Origin: Spirochaetia bacterium
GTDB taxonomy: Bacteria; Spirochaetota; UBA4802; UBA5550
Reading direction: 5' to 3'
Length of the DNA: 52,241 nt
Assembly (NCBI GenBank): GCA_009885955.1
Contig: VFJS01000067.1
Location: forward strand, 1 to 52,241
Shown here: positions 1 through 8,859 of the stretch, piece by piece
Layout of the letters: each line of letters starts with the position of its first letter
How positions within the stretch are numbered: position 1 is the stretch's first letter
The notes under the pieces: model-generated
The model's input: the letters and a program-made list of their open reading frames with translations, nothing else
What the model was told of the DNA's origin: nothing
The model's database searches: none
Program-made: the position numbers and the translations under genes

Positions 1-154
1 ACCGAAAATACATCATGATTTTTACACTGGATTCAGCTATTGATGTGAATATTATCGAAGAGCCGTATGAGGGAAAACCTCAAGTACGGTTCTGTGAGGG
101 GCATGCGCTACCTTACATATTAAATATATGGAGGTAGCGACATGTCTACTCGAC
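1..154 (+). mobile_element. 3' end of a group II intron (domains V and VI)
   Basis: Bases 60-92 fold as domain V: the lower stem pairs 60-68 with 84-92, there is a two-base bulge at 82-83, the upper stem pairs 69-72 with 78-81 under a GAAAA loop, and the catalytic AGC triad sits at 61-63. Bases 96-151 fold as domain VI: 96-98 pair with 149-151, 99-105 with 141-147, 106-113 with 132-139, and 116-120 with 126-130. A148 is bulged and is the seventh base from C154, exactly where a branch-point adenosine belongs, so the intron should end at C154. The sequence right after C154 is a repeat found again at 3726, which supports the junction. Any reverse transcriptase gene would lie upstream of the window. 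Confidence 0.87.
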
Positions 155-222
155 AATACTTTCTGGTTTTTTAACGTTTTCCGGGATCTGTTTTTATCAT
201 TTACTTGTGTATATTCCTATGT
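155..222 (+). repeat. ~70-bp repeat, copy 1
   Basis: Bases 155-194 are identical over 40 nt to 3726-3765. The rest is a degenerate version of copies 2 and 3. The core contains AACGTTTTCCGGGATC. It begins directly at the 3' end of the group II intron, so it is probably the 3' exon into which the intron inserted. Confidence 0.8.
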
Positions 223-225
223 TGA

Positions 226-296
226 AATACTTACTGTATTTATAACGTTTTCCGGGATCAGCTTCACCCAATTACAAACGGTAATTCCTGGATATT
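226..296 (+). repeat. ~70-bp repeat, copy 2
   Basis: Shares AACGTTTTCCGGGATC and the tail CCCAATTAC...AATTCCTGGATATT with copy 3 at 3726-3796. It lies in tandem with copy 1 and ends 30 bases before the start codon of the ankyrin/esterase gene, so it may also hold part of that gene's upstream region. The AATTAC/GTAATT arms can form a weak hairpin. Confidence 0.8.
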
Positions 297-326
297 AAAT
301 ATTAACAGTCACTTTACGGAGGAAAC

Positions 327-2801
327 ATGATCTGTCAGGTAAAAGCAGGTACAATATTAATTTTGACAGCAGCTCTTGTCTTTTCAAATAGTATAATTAG
401 AGGAAATGAAAAAAGTTCGCCTGTTGAGGATTCAGCAGCAGAGGCAACCGGAATTAATGCCCGCAGTGTAAAACCCTCTGCATATAATGTTGTATCTTCC
501 GACGGATTTATTGTTATCACATTCAACTCTTCTCTTAAGCTTAAAGTAGAAGCAAGTATTCGTAATTCCAGCGGAGAAAAAGTAAACGGCTATTTCAGCA
601 AGGCAACAGGCGATCTGACATGGTTTGATGATACGAGACACGTTATTGCCGGGAATAACAATAATAGCTATACTGTCTGGGTACGGATGCCCGCTCAAGG
701 TGATTACACCTTAAGTGTTATCGCTAAAACTGAAGATAAACAATATTTGAATCCCCTCAAATACAGTGTGAGAAGCGAAAAGGGAATAGAATGGAAAGAG
801 TTTGCTGCAAAGATAATTAAAAGCGGCATTTACAATGAAGAAGGACTTATTCAAACTCTTCTTTGGAAGAGTGATGCTTATTCGATTTCAGAATATGCAG
901 CATTGATAAAGCTCCTACTTGACAACGGCATGCTTCCTGATTTTTACATGGATTACAACAAGTCAACATTGCTTATGAAGGCAGCTGAATCAGGGAACAT
1001 TGAAGCAGCAGAATATCTTTTAAAAAAAGGGGCTAATCCTAATTTACTGAATTACTGGGGACAAAGTGTTCTTGTATATATTGTAAAGTCGAAATTGAGC
1101 AATCCTTCCAAGATTGCATTATTAAAGCTGCTGATAGACAACGGAGCAGATGTGAATGCTCCGGGTAAATCGGGCACTACTCTTCTGCATGTACTGGCAG
1201 ACAATCCTGGAATTTCCAAGCCGGTAATAACATATTCAGATAAAAATCATGAAATTACTGATATGGTACAAATAGACAATACTGCAGGCAACATTGAGAT
1301 GATAAAATATATTCTCTCACGAAATGCCGAGATAAATATCGCTGATGATGACGGCCTTGCTCCCATGTATTTTGCCAAGGGACCGATACTTGAGCTGCTG
1401 AAACAGAAAGGCGGTAAAACACACATCTCGATTTATCCTGCTAAAAATGATTCACCGTTATGCAAAGCAGTACTCAATAAGGACATAAAATTACTGGGCT
1501 CTTACCCTCCTGATGAATTTGTAAAAATTCAGGCGCGCACATCAGACGGAATACCTTCAACCGTTCTTCATCTTGCTGTTGAGCAGGGTGATATGGATGT
1601 TTTAAAAGTGCTGAACAAACTGAAAGTTAACTGGAATGCTCCGGATAAATTTAAAGGAACACCTCTTCTAATAGCTGTATGGAATAACCGGAAGGATATA
1701 GCTGAATTTCTTGTTAAAAACGGTGCTGACCCGAATGCTTCCAATATAAACGGTACATCACCGTTTTGCTTCGCTCCTGGCAGAGATCCTGAAATAATAG
1801 AAATCCTCTTTAATTCCGGAATAAAGCCTGACAACTCAAATGCTCTGGTTAACGCGATAGCTACGGGCAGACTGGATATGGTAAAAAAATTATATCCGTA
1901 TTCTGAAAAATTTATAAAGAAAAAAGATACATTGATTGATATAGCGACGAATTTCGGTTATTCAGATATTGCTGGCTTCCTCGCTGAGAAGTCCGGGAAA
2001 AGCAGTGAAGATTCCGCAAAACTGATTAAACTAGCGGAAAGTAACAGGGAAAGATATGCAGAATACATCACTAAAAACAGCCGGCCTATATCAGTGCCGC
2101 AGCACACAGACGAATTCACCGGAAAGAAGGGATATTATACTTTTACAATGAAGGAGTTTTCCCCATATACAAAAGAAGCACCAGATCCCTATCTGAAAAA
2201 TCTTCCTGTGTCTGTTTATGTTCCGGAATCATATAAGAAAGATAAACCGGCAGGCCTTATGATTTACATATTGGGTACTTATCCTAATCAGGAATATAAA
2301 AAGGTAATGGATAAAAACAATATGATCTGGGCTGGGATCAACTGTTACAGTTTTAACCTGAATGACATATTGAGAGGGAAAGCTCCTCATGAGGTTTTTA
2401 CATTGGGGATGGTCTATAATATGATGAAGCGCTACAATATTGATCCATCAAGAATTTACATGGCTGGATTATCATGGGGAGGGCGCCTTACAGGTACAAT
2501 TCTGCATAGGTATCCGAATATTTTTAAAGGCGGAATTGCAAGCGGCGGATGTGATTCTCAGCTGGCTGTTACAGGAAAACCCGGATTTATCGATGCTTTC
2601 AATTATGCACAGCAGAAAACCGCTATAGTAGTTTCTGCAGGCGATTATGACTATAACAGGGATGAGGCTTATAACATGGCAACGTTGTTCAAGCGCCAGA
2701 TGTTCAGGGGTGTTCATTATTTGCAGGAACCCGGCAAAGGCCATGTTGAATTATCCGGGGAAAATTTTGAAAAAGCAATTCAGATGCTGGATGCAAGATA
2801 G
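327..2801 (+). CDS. Exported ankyrin-repeat protein fused to an alpha/beta-hydrolase (esterase/depolymerase type)
   Basis: 824 residues. The ATG follows a good GGAGG Shine-Dalgarno. Residues 1-26 look like a signal peptide. Residues ~45-150 form a beta-rich region with TGDLTWFDD and YTVWVRMPAQGDYTL, resembling the Ig-like region beside KY/transglutaminase-type peptidase domains. Residues ~190-560 carry ankyrin repeats (for example AAEYLLKKGANPN and IAEFLVKNGADPN). Residues ~590-824 are an esterase-like alpha/beta-hydrolase domain with nucleophile Ser716 in GLSWGG, a likely acid Asp773 and His806 in GKGHVE. A catalytic triad is therefore visible and the enzyme is probably active outside the cytoplasm; its substrate is unknown. 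The gene is bracketed by ~70-bp repeats with the next gene, which suggests an acquired segment. The combination of the three domains is unusual. Confidence 0.8.
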   Translation: MICQVKAGTILILTAALVFSNSIIRGNEKSSPVEDSAAEATGINARSVKPSAYNVVSSDGFIVITFNSSLKLKVEASIRNSSGEKVNGYFSKATGDLTWFDDTRHVIAGNNNNSYTVWVRMPAQGDYTLSVIAKTEDKQYLNPLKYSVRSEKGIEWKEFAAKIIKSGIYNEEGLIQTLLWKSDAYSISEYAALIKLLLDNGMLPDFYMDYNKSTLLMKAAESGNIEAAEYLLKKGANPNLLNYWGQSVLVYIVKSKLSNPSKIALLKLLIDNGADVNAPGKSGTTLLHVLADNPGISKPVITYSDKNHEITDMVQIDNTAGNIEMIKYILSRNAEINIADDDGLAPMYFAKGPILELLKQKGGKTHISIYPAKNDSPLCKAVLNKDIKLLGSYPPDEFVKIQARTSDGIPSTVLHLAVEQGDMDVLKVLNKLKVNWNAPDKFKGTPLLIAVWNNRKDIAEFLVKNGADPNASNINGTSPFCFAPGRDPEIIEILFNSGIKPDNSNALVNAIATGRLDMVKKLYPYSEKFIKKKDTLIDIATNFGYSDIAGFLAEKSGKSSEDSAKLIKLAESNRERYAEYITKNSRPISVPQHTDEFTGKKGYYTFTMKEFSPYTKEAPDPYLKNLPVSVYVPESYKKDKPAGLMIYILGTYPNQEYKKVMDKNNMIWAGINCYSFNLNDILRGKAPHEVFTLGMVYNMMKRYNIDPSRIYMAGLSWGGRLTGTILHRYPNIFKGGIASGGCDSQLAVTGKPGFIDAFNYAQQKTAIVVSAGDYDYNRDEAYNMATLFKRQMFRGVHYLQEPGKGHVELSGENFEKAIQMLDAR

Positions 2802-2928
2802 CAGGATTGTTTACATTTTTCTATCCTTGAAACCAAGGTGTCAGGAAATTTTTTTAAAAATGCTTTTCCGGGAAAGACAACTGAGCAGAATGCATGGTTA
2901 CTAATTTTGTATTCTGTCTAAAAATATG

Positions 2929-2957
2929 TTGACTCATACAAAAGTTTCAGATATAAT
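2929..2957 (+). promoter_or_regulatory. Sigma70-type promoter for the small lipoprotein gene
   Basis: TTGACT at 2929-2934 and TATAAT at 2952-2957 are separated by exactly 17 bases, about 45 bases upstream of the ATG at 3003. This is the best promoter match in the window and shows that the lipoprotein gene can be transcribed separately from the upstream hydrolase gene. Confidence 0.7.
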
Positions 2958-3002
2958 TCTGTTTACTGTGAAATTTTTTAAAAAATAATGGAGTGGAATG
3001 CA

Positions 3003-3596
3003 ATGAAAAAAGTACTTATAGCTTTTTTAATTTTTGTAAATGCTGTTTTTATTTCCTGTTCTTCATATGTAATGAAGAATACGAAAACAACCGGGAACGG
3101 AGCGAACTTAACAGAGCGTCTGGGAGAGAAACAATCAATGGCGTTCGGCCATATTACAGAGCGGGATTTTGATAATAGCAATCAGGTAAATGAACAATTG
3201 CGCCTTGATAATCTAGGCCTGCCGGTTGAGAAACGCCAGGAAGCATGGAAAGAATTCTTGGCGAAAAAAGGCCTCTATGAGCCAAACAGATTCTTTGTCT
3301 TCACGATCAACCATCATAAGACTTGTAAATTCGGCAAAGATGACTTTATGTTTTCAATGACTGACTCTGTAGGCACAAGTATTAAGGCTGTCAGATTCCT
3401 GGAGATGGATTATAAAATAACCTTCTCCAGCAGAAACACTCCAGGATACAACGTGGGTGAAGTTTTAGTTAAACGCTGGATTATGAAAACTGATGCACCT
3501 GTCACCATGCAGAATTTCAAGAGTCCGGTTACCGTAACAATCAAACTGTTCAATGATTATGAATTAACTTATACAGGAGAAATACCTGATAAATAA
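3003..3596 (+). CDS. Predicted lipoprotein of unknown function
   Basis: 197 residues from the ATG at 3003, which I prefer to the in-frame ATG at 2988 because GGAG at 2989-2992 is placed to serve it and the product then begins MKKVLIAFLIF. A short hydrophobic stretch ends in VFISC, a lipobox with lipidated Cys19. The rest is soluble, with a charged middle and a beta-rich C-terminal part. I do not recognise a family. It has its own promoter and sits between the hydrolase gene and the third copy of the ~70-bp repeat, so it is part of the same repeat-bounded segment. Confidence 0.7.
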   Translation: MKKVLIAFLIFVNAVFISCSSYVMKNTKTTGNGANLTERLGEKQSMAFGHITERDFDNSNQVNEQLRLDNLGLPVEKRQEAWKEFLAKKGLYEPNRFFVFTINHHKTCKFGKDDFMFSMTDSVGTSIKAVRFLEMDYKITFSSRNTPGYNVGEVLVKRWIMKTDAPVTMQNFKSPVTVTIKLFNDYELTYTGEIPDK

Positions 3597-3725
3597 ATTT
3601 AGAAGATCAAGCAGCTAAAGCTTTTTTGTCATAAATATGCAGGTGGTGTTTCGAGTACTTTTATGAATGAGGCAATATGCAGTTTCTGATAACCTTTATT
3701 CTGTTTCTTGAATAGGGTTGTATTA

Positions 3726-3796
3726 AATACTTTCTGGTTTTTTAACGTTTTCCGGGATCTGTTTTACCCAATTACTAATGGAAATTCCTGGATATT
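3726..3796 (+). repeat. ~70-bp repeat, copy 3
   Basis: First 40 bases identical to 155-194; the remainder matches copy 2 (CCCAATTACTAATGG then AATTCCTGGATATT). It ends four bases before the stop of the convergent CoA-transferase gene. Together with copies 1 and 2 it brackets 297-3725 in direct orientation. Confidence 0.82.
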
Positions 3797-3800
3797 GATC

Positions 3801-5681
3801 TTAATCATTAAAAATCATTGTGCATGAAATTAAATTGTCTTCAACCCTCTTTTTCATGTCAGGGAAATATTTTTCGAAAACCCGGACCATGGACTGGTTG
3901 TTCAGGAGCACCTCGGCATTGAAGCCGTGAAGCCCCTCTTTTCTCCCGAGGAGGATGATATAGGCCATGAGTTCAGATCCGATACCCCGGTTCTGGAACT
4001 GGTCGCTCACGGCAAAGGCCACCTCAGCGGTATGGGTATTTTCATTTTTATACATCTGCCCCATCCCTGCAATAATTTCATGTTCATTCTCGGTTACTAC
4101 CGCAAGGATTATCATCTCCCTGGTATAGTCTATAGTGGTAAAGACTTTCCTCATGTCATGGGGGATATCTTTCCTCATTGACATGAATCTGAATTCAAGG
4201 CTCTTATCCGAGAGGGAATAGAAAAAATCCTTTATCATCGGTTCATCATTAATTTTCACCGGCCTCATGAACACCAGTGTCCCGTCCTGCAGGGACCGGT
4301 ATGTCTCAAGGTGTTCCGGGTAAAGCCCCCTCTCCCCGGGGAGTATCGTCTGGTCGCTGTAAATGAGCTTCAGTTTTTTTGCTTCCTCGATCAGGAAGGA
4401 CTTGAATTTGGGATGGGCAATGGCTATGAGGTCCATTGCCCGTTCCCGTATGTTTTTCCCGTGGATATAGGCGATGCCGAATTCCGTGACGATGTAATGG
4501 ATGTCTCCCCGGTTCAGGGTCACTCCGACACCGCTCTCCAGCAGGGGCACAATCCTTGAAACGGCCCCGTACATGGCCGTGGACTGGAGGACAAGGATTG
4601 ATTTACCGCCCGGGGCAAGGATGGCGCCGCGCATGAAATCGGCATGCCCGCCGATGCCGCTGTAGAATGTGTCGCCAATCGATTCCGAAGTGGACTGGCC
4701 TGTGAGATCCACCTGGAGCGCAGAGTTAATTGCAGTCATATTTTTTATCCCGGCAATGATCATCGGGTTGTTCGTGAAGTCAATGGGGTTGAAGTCGATC
4801 TCGGGATTATCGTCGAGATAGGCATAGGTCTCCTTCGTCCCCATGCAGAAAGCTGCCACGGTTTTCCCCCTCTTTATATTTTTTTTTGAATTATTGACAA
4901 TTCCCTTTTTTATAAGGTATATGATGGAGTCCGTAAGGAGCTCGGTGTGCACGCCCAGGTCCTTCTTGTTTTCCAGGCTTTTCAGAATCGCATTGGGGAG
5001 GCTTCCGTAGCCGATCTGAATCGTATCACCGTCATTTATAATCCTTGCGACATATTTGCCTATCTGTTCCGCTATGGTATCCGGGACAACGGGTCTATAT
5101 TCAAGGAGAGGCTCATCATAGGGTATCATGAAGTCAATTTTGCTGATATGTACAAAGGAGTCTCCATGGACCCTGGGCATATTTGAATTTAACTGGGCTA
5201 TTGTCAGGGTGGAATTTTCAATTGCGGCTTTGGTTATATCAACGCTGATTCCCAGGCTCACAAAGCCGTTTTTATCGGGAAGGGATGTCTGCACCAGGGA
5301 GATGTTAATCGGAATTTTTTTTGAATGGATGAGGCCCGGAACATGGGAGAGGAAAATGGGAGTATAATCAGCCAGCCCGCGGTTTACCGGGTCCCTGGTG
5401 TTGTCGGAAATAAAAAATGAATTGTGCCGGAAATTATAGGTGAATTTTTCATTTACATAAGGGGCAAGGCCCAGGGTCCAGACGTGCATGATCTCGGCAT
5501 CGGCAAAGGCCTTGGGGTTCGATTCCACATATTCAATGAGCGCTTTAATGAGGTACTGCGGGGCTCCGCACCCGGTGCCTATATAAATCCTGTCGCCCCT
5601 GCGGATGTTCCTGAAGACATCGGCCATGGGAATGAATTTTTCCGGGTACTGCGACATGTATTGGTTAAGTAATTCGTTCAT
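3801..5681 (-). CDS. Acetyl-CoA hydrolase/transferase-family protein fused to a GNAT acetyltransferase
   Basis: 626 residues from the ATG at 5681, which overlaps the upstream regulator's stop as ATGA, so translation is probably coupled; a TTG eight codons upstream is the alternative. Residues ~1-450 match the 4-hydroxybutyrate/acetyl-CoA CoA-transferase family: GVHTE with the likely catalytic Glu247, the loop GGHADFMRG at ~344-352 and TEFGIA at ~399. Residues ~472-626 are a GNAT domain with the acetyl-CoA loop QNRGIG at ~563-568. This GNAT is clearly similar to the one ending the PatZ-like protein at 16753-19422. The first half should move CoA between acyl groups; the second may acetylate proteins or small amines. 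Its place last in a kinase/regulator operon suggests a signalling link, which is inference. Confidence 0.88.
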   Translation of the reverse strand: MNELLNQYMSQYPEKFIPMADVFRNIRRGDRIYIGTGCGAPQYLIKALIEYVESNPKAFADAEIMHVWTLGLAPYVNEKFTYNFRHNSFFISDNTRDPVNRGLADYTPIFLSHVPGLIHSKKIPINISLVQTSLPDKNGFVSLGISVDITKAAIENSTLTIAQLNSNMPRVHGDSFVHISKIDFMIPYDEPLLEYRPVVPDTIAEQIGKYVARIINDGDTIQIGYGSLPNAILKSLENKKDLGVHTELLTDSIIYLIKKGIVNNSKKNIKRGKTVAAFCMGTKETYAYLDDNPEIDFNPIDFTNNPMIIAGIKNMTAINSALQVDLTGQSTSESIGDTFYSGIGGHADFMRGAILAPGGKSILVLQSTAMYGAVSRIVPLLESGVGVTLNRGDIHYIVTEFGIAYIHGKNIRERAMDLIAIAHPKFKSFLIEEAKKLKLIYSDQTILPGERGLYPEHLETYRSLQDGTLVFMRPVKINDEPMIKDFFYSLSDKSLEFRFMSMRKDIPHDMRKVFTTIDYTREMIILAVVTENEHEIIAGMGQMYKNENTHTAEVAFAVSDQFQNRGIGSELMAYIILLGRKEGLHGFNAEVLLNNQSMVRVFEKYFPDMKKRVEDNLISCTMIFND

Positions 5682-6352
5682 TGCTGCTGCTCGTCCTGTA
5701 TCCAAAGCGTAGCCCTCTGAACAAGTTCAATGGCATTCTTGAGATTCAGTTTCTCTTTAATATGGATCCTGTGGTTTTCAACAGTCTTAACGCTGACATT
5801 GAGCTTCCCCGCAACCTGCCTTGAGCTGAACCCGCGGCCTATCAGGACAAAGATCTCCAGTTCCCTGTCGGTGAGGAGGTCCACAGGCGTAGCATCGATT
5901 TTGGGCTTTCCTTCTAGTATGAAGCTGAAGATCCTTGTCGCTATCTCATCGCTTACGTAAATATTCCCCTGTGCCACTCGCCTGATTGCCTTTATGATTA
6001 TCTCCGGGGCCTCCTGCTTCATGATATATCCCTTTGCGCCGGCCCTCAGCGCGCGTTCGGCATACATTTTTTCGTCATGCATGGAGAGCACTATGATAGG
6101 CATTAACGGGAGATGGCCCTTCGTCTCCTTAATGAGGTCTATGCCGCTCCGGTCTTTCAGGGAGATGTCAACGATTGCCATGTCGGGCTTAATTTTGATC
6201 ATTGATTTCAGGGCGATGAAGGTGTCTTCAGCCTCCCCGCAGACCTCCATGTCTTTTTCATTGTTAATCAGCTGGACAAGTCCCTTCCTGAATATTGGAT
6301 GGTCCTCCACGAGAAACAGCCTGATTTTTTTATCTTTCGTCGAATCGGGCAT
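5678..6352 (-). CDS. NarL/FixJ-family response regulator
   Basis: 224 residues. An N-terminal receiver domain has the acidic pair at VEDH, phospho-acceptor Asp62 in IVDIS and Lys112. A C-terminal LuxR-type helix-turn-helix at ~155-220 has LTDRELEIF and SVKTVENHR. It lies 15 bases downstream of the histidine kinase gene and overlaps the CoA-transferase/GNAT start by four bases, so the three genes are one operon and the kinase is its likely partner. It is paralogous to the regulator at 43977-44639. Confidence 0.93.
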   Translation of the reverse strand: MPDSTKDKKIRLFLVEDHPIFRKGLVQLINNEKDMEVCGEAEDTFIALKSMIKIKPDMAIVDISLKDRSGIDLIKETKGHLPLMPIIVLSMHDEKMYAERALRAGAKGYIMKQEAPEIIIKAIRRVAQGNIYVSDEIATRIFSFILEGKPKIDATPVDLLTDRELEIFVLIGRGFSSRQVAGKLNVSVKTVENHRIHIKEKLNLKNAIELVQRATLWIQDEQQQ

Positions 6353-6367
6353 AACATTTTATCCGGT

Positions 6368-7744
6368 TTATTCCTTTCTATAGGTACAGGTAACCCTGGT
6401 TCCGCCTGTATCATTCGGGCCGATGTACAGCGAGGCATCGATTATCCTCGCCCGGTATTTCATAATATTAATTCCCATTCCTTCTCTCCTGTCAAGAATG
6501 TTTTCAATTCCTGTGCCGTCGTCTTTGACCGTGAGGGTGATGGCCCCGTCATTTTCAATCAGCTCGGCGCCGATATTTTTTGCATTGCTGTGCTTTACGG
6601 CGTTGTTCACCGCTTCCTGGGTTATGAGGAAAAGGTGTATTGCCACGAATTTATTTTTTATATTGAGGGTGCCGCCCTGGGTAAAGCTGCATTTTATCCC
6701 GTAAACTTTTTCCACATTCCGGGTAAGGTCGGCAATGGCAAAAGAGATCCCGTCGGCATCTATGTCCACAGGGCTCAGCCCCTTTACCATCTGCCTGGTG
6801 TGGTCTATCGCATCGGTAATCAGGCCGCTTATCTCATCGGCGTTTTTTGCTTCCTCCATGTTCTTCTGCTCGAGTTTCTGCTTCAGGAGGTTGGCCAGGA
6901 ATTTTATTCCCACGAGGTGGGGCCCCAGGCCGTCGTGGAGGTCTATGCCGATCTGGTGCCTCTCCTGTTCGCTTATCCTTAATATTTCGCTCTCCAGCCT
7001 TTTCTGCTCACTGATATTCATGAATGATGCGACGCTTTTTTTTGTTCCTGGGATTATGTCCGCGGTCATGAATATATCTTTTATGTCACCGTACCTGTCC
7101 ACAAACTGGAACTCATAGTTTCTCGGGGCTGCCGACGGGTCAATCCTCCTGAGCCTGTGGTAGTCCTTCATCCTGTCCAGGTCGTCCCTGGATATGAATT
7201 CGGTCCAGCTTTTTTTTCCTTCGATATCGTCCCTGTTGTATGCTGAGAGCTTCTCAAACTCCCGGTTTGCAAGCGATATGGTTGTATCCTCCTCTATGAA
7301 TATGGTGGCATTCCCGGTATTTTCGAAAATCGTCCTGTAAATCCATTCGCTCTCCTGGAGTTTTTTATCCATCTTGTCCCGGTAGAGTGAGATCTCAACG
7401 GAACTGTAGAGGTTTTTTTCATTCACCGGCTTCAGGACGAATTCATAGGGCTCAACTTTCTTGAGGCGGAGGAGGTAGGACATGTCGAATTCGCTTATGA
7501 TGTATATCACGGGGATGCTGAAGTTTTTTTTAAAATTTTCGGCGATTTCAAGCCCGAACTTCCCCTCGTTCAGGTCGATGTCTATGAGGATGATATCGGG
7601 CTTGTTTTTAAAAATTTCCCTGATGCACTCATCCTCTGTCTGGAGGATGGCAGTTACCTCATGTCCCAGGCGTTTCAGGTTGCCCCTGATGTCCCTGGCA
7701 ATGGAGGTTTTTTTTTCCATTACAAGTATTTTGGCTAAATCCAT
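6368..7744 (-). CDS. Soluble hybrid sensor kinase: receiver - PAS - HisKA_3 - HATPase (NarX/DegS type)
   Basis: 458 residues with no membrane segment. Residues 1-120 form a receiver domain with Asp55 and Lys105. Residues ~130-250 are a PAS domain. The dimerisation/phosphotransfer helix contains His270 in DLHDGLGPH, the signature of the HisKA_3 class that pairs with NarL-type regulators. The ATPase domain has the N-box around 377-390 (EAVNNAVKH) and DDGTGI at 408-413. The ligand is not evident; the kinase must sense a cytosolic or diffusible signal, or a phosphate passed to its receiver. First gene of the operon. Same architecture as the kinase at 44664-46073, so the two systems arose by duplication. 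Confidence 0.92.
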   Translation of the reverse strand: MDLAKILVMEKKTSIARDIRGNLKRLGHEVTAILQTEDECIREIFKNKPDIILIDIDLNEGKFGLEIAENFKKNFSIPVIYIISEFDMSYLLRLKKVEPYEFVLKPVNEKNLYSSVEISLYRDKMDKKLQESEWIYRTIFENTGNATIFIEEDTTISLANREFEKLSAYNRDDIEGKKSWTEFISRDDLDRMKDYHRLRRIDPSAAPRNYEFQFVDRYGDIKDIFMTADIIPGTKKSVASFMNISEQKRLESEILRISEQERHQIGIDLHDGLGPHLVGIKFLANLLKQKLEQKNMEEAKNADEISGLITDAIDHTRQMVKGLSPVDIDADGISFAIADLTRNVEKVYGIKCSFTQGGTLNIKNKFVAIHLFLITQEAVNNAVKHSNAKNIGAELIENDGAITLTVKDDGTGIENILDRREGMGINIMKYRARIIDASLYIGPNDTGGTRVTCTYRKE

Positions 7745-7810
7745 TTTATTATAAGATAATTAAATTCATTTTATTTTTTTCTTTTATTGCAATTAACGAT
7801 TGTATTGCGG

Positions 7811-7995
7811 CTACTCAGTTATAAATATTTGCTCACGGATTCACACAGATGTTCACGGATTTTTATTTTTTTAAATATCATAATCATAAACTTTCCTTCT
7901 AATTTCAGGTTTATTTCAATAATTAAGCAACCTGAAAATTATTTCGTATTTAATTTTTATCCGTGCAAAGACCTGAGCTTATCTATTTTTTTATA
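7811..7995 (+). repeat. Palindromic CACGGAT-family element, copy A
   Basis: The left end reads CTACTCAGTTATAAATATTT then GCTCACGGATT and TTCACGGATTTT; the right end is a decayed TTTTTATCCGTG...CTGAGC. Ends and some interior (AAATTATTTCGTATT) match copy B at 42245-42456 in the same orientation, and the reverse complement of copy C at 51930-52136. No reading frame of interest lies inside. It fills most of the gap between the kinase gene and yedK. The boundaries are approximate because the right arm is degenerate. Confidence 0.7.
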
Positions 7996-8097
7996 AGTGT
8001 TGTTGCAAATATGATTAATAAATATAATGCATGTATCAAATCAAGTTTTTTTTCGGCTGCAGCCTGCTGCTGCCCCAATCATAGCCCCATGGTGGCA

Positions 8098-8766
8098 TTA
8101 CCCGACAGGTTCAATACATTCAGGACTATTATTTTTCGGTGAGTTCACTGCCCTGGAAACATGGTGAAAAGCCATACGTTCCGGCGGGAAAGGCTTCATG
8201 AGAGGGGCCACGTCCCGTTCAATAGAACTCTCAGTGCTCAGCCACAGGTCTGCAGAATTTTTTTCAATAATCACCGGCATCCTGTCGTGGATCGGCATTA
8301 TAAGCTCATTGGCGCCAACCGTGATAATTGAGCAGGAATAAATCTCTTCCCCGGCCGGGGAGATCCATTTTTCATATATTCCTGCAAGGCCGAAAGGTTC
8401 CCTGTCGCTCATGTAGATGTAGACTGGCTCCTTTTTCCCCTCTTTTTTTTCCCATTCAAAGAATCCGCTGGCCGGGATTATGCACCTCCTGGTTTTAAAA
8501 GGGCCCCTGAAACTGGCTTTTTCCTGTATGGTTTCTGAACGTGCATTTATCATCCTGTAGCCGATTTTAGGGTCCTTTGCCCAGGAGGGGATGAGGCCCC
8601 ACCTGAATGTGGCCAGGCTCCTCCTGCCTTCATTTTTCACAATGGCCGGGACATTGACTCCCGGCGGGATGTTGTAGCTTGAATGATAGCCAGCAAGAAT
8701 ATCGTCAATTGAAAATAGTTCGGCAATTTTACTCACTTCATCTATGATAGCAAATCTTCCGCACAT
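8098..8766 (-). CDS. yedK: SOS response-associated peptidase family protein (YedK/HMCES)
   Basis: 222 residues beginning MCGRFA. Cys2 becomes the N-terminal residue after Met removal and in this family forms a thiazolidine crosslink with abasic sites in single-stranded DNA. The other family residues are present: Asn in INARSE, Glu in GFFEW and His in IHDRMPVI. The length is typical. It is a single gene transcribed away from the cytochrome genes, with no SOS partner next to it. Confidence 0.93.
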   Translation of the reverse strand: MCGRFAIIDEVSKIAELFSIDDILAGYHSSYNIPPGVNVPAIVKNEGRRSLATFRWGLIPSWAKDPKIGYRMINARSETIQEKASFRGPFKTRRCIIPASGFFEWEKKEGKKEPVYIYMSDREPFGLAGIYEKWISPAGEEIYSCSIITVGANELIMPIHDRMPVIIEKNSADLWLSTESSIERDVAPLMKPFPPERMAFHHVSRAVNSPKNNSPECIEPVG

Positions 8767-8859
8767 ATTTTTATTAAACAGTCCGCAGTAAAGGCTGCAG
8801 GGCAGCCCGATTTTATTATCCAGTTACATGGTTGGACATTCTGTGTCCCATATTGTCCG

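Noticed and set aside
155-296. Integron attC sites for the ~70-bp repeats
   Set aside because: AACGTT recalls an attC core, but there is no paired complementary core and the full-length imperfect palindrome is missing; two genes share one downstream copy.
6299-6982. 227-codon open frame on the plus strand
   Set aside because: It is antisense to the histidine kinase gene, whose domains are unmistakable; it has no recognisable protein features.
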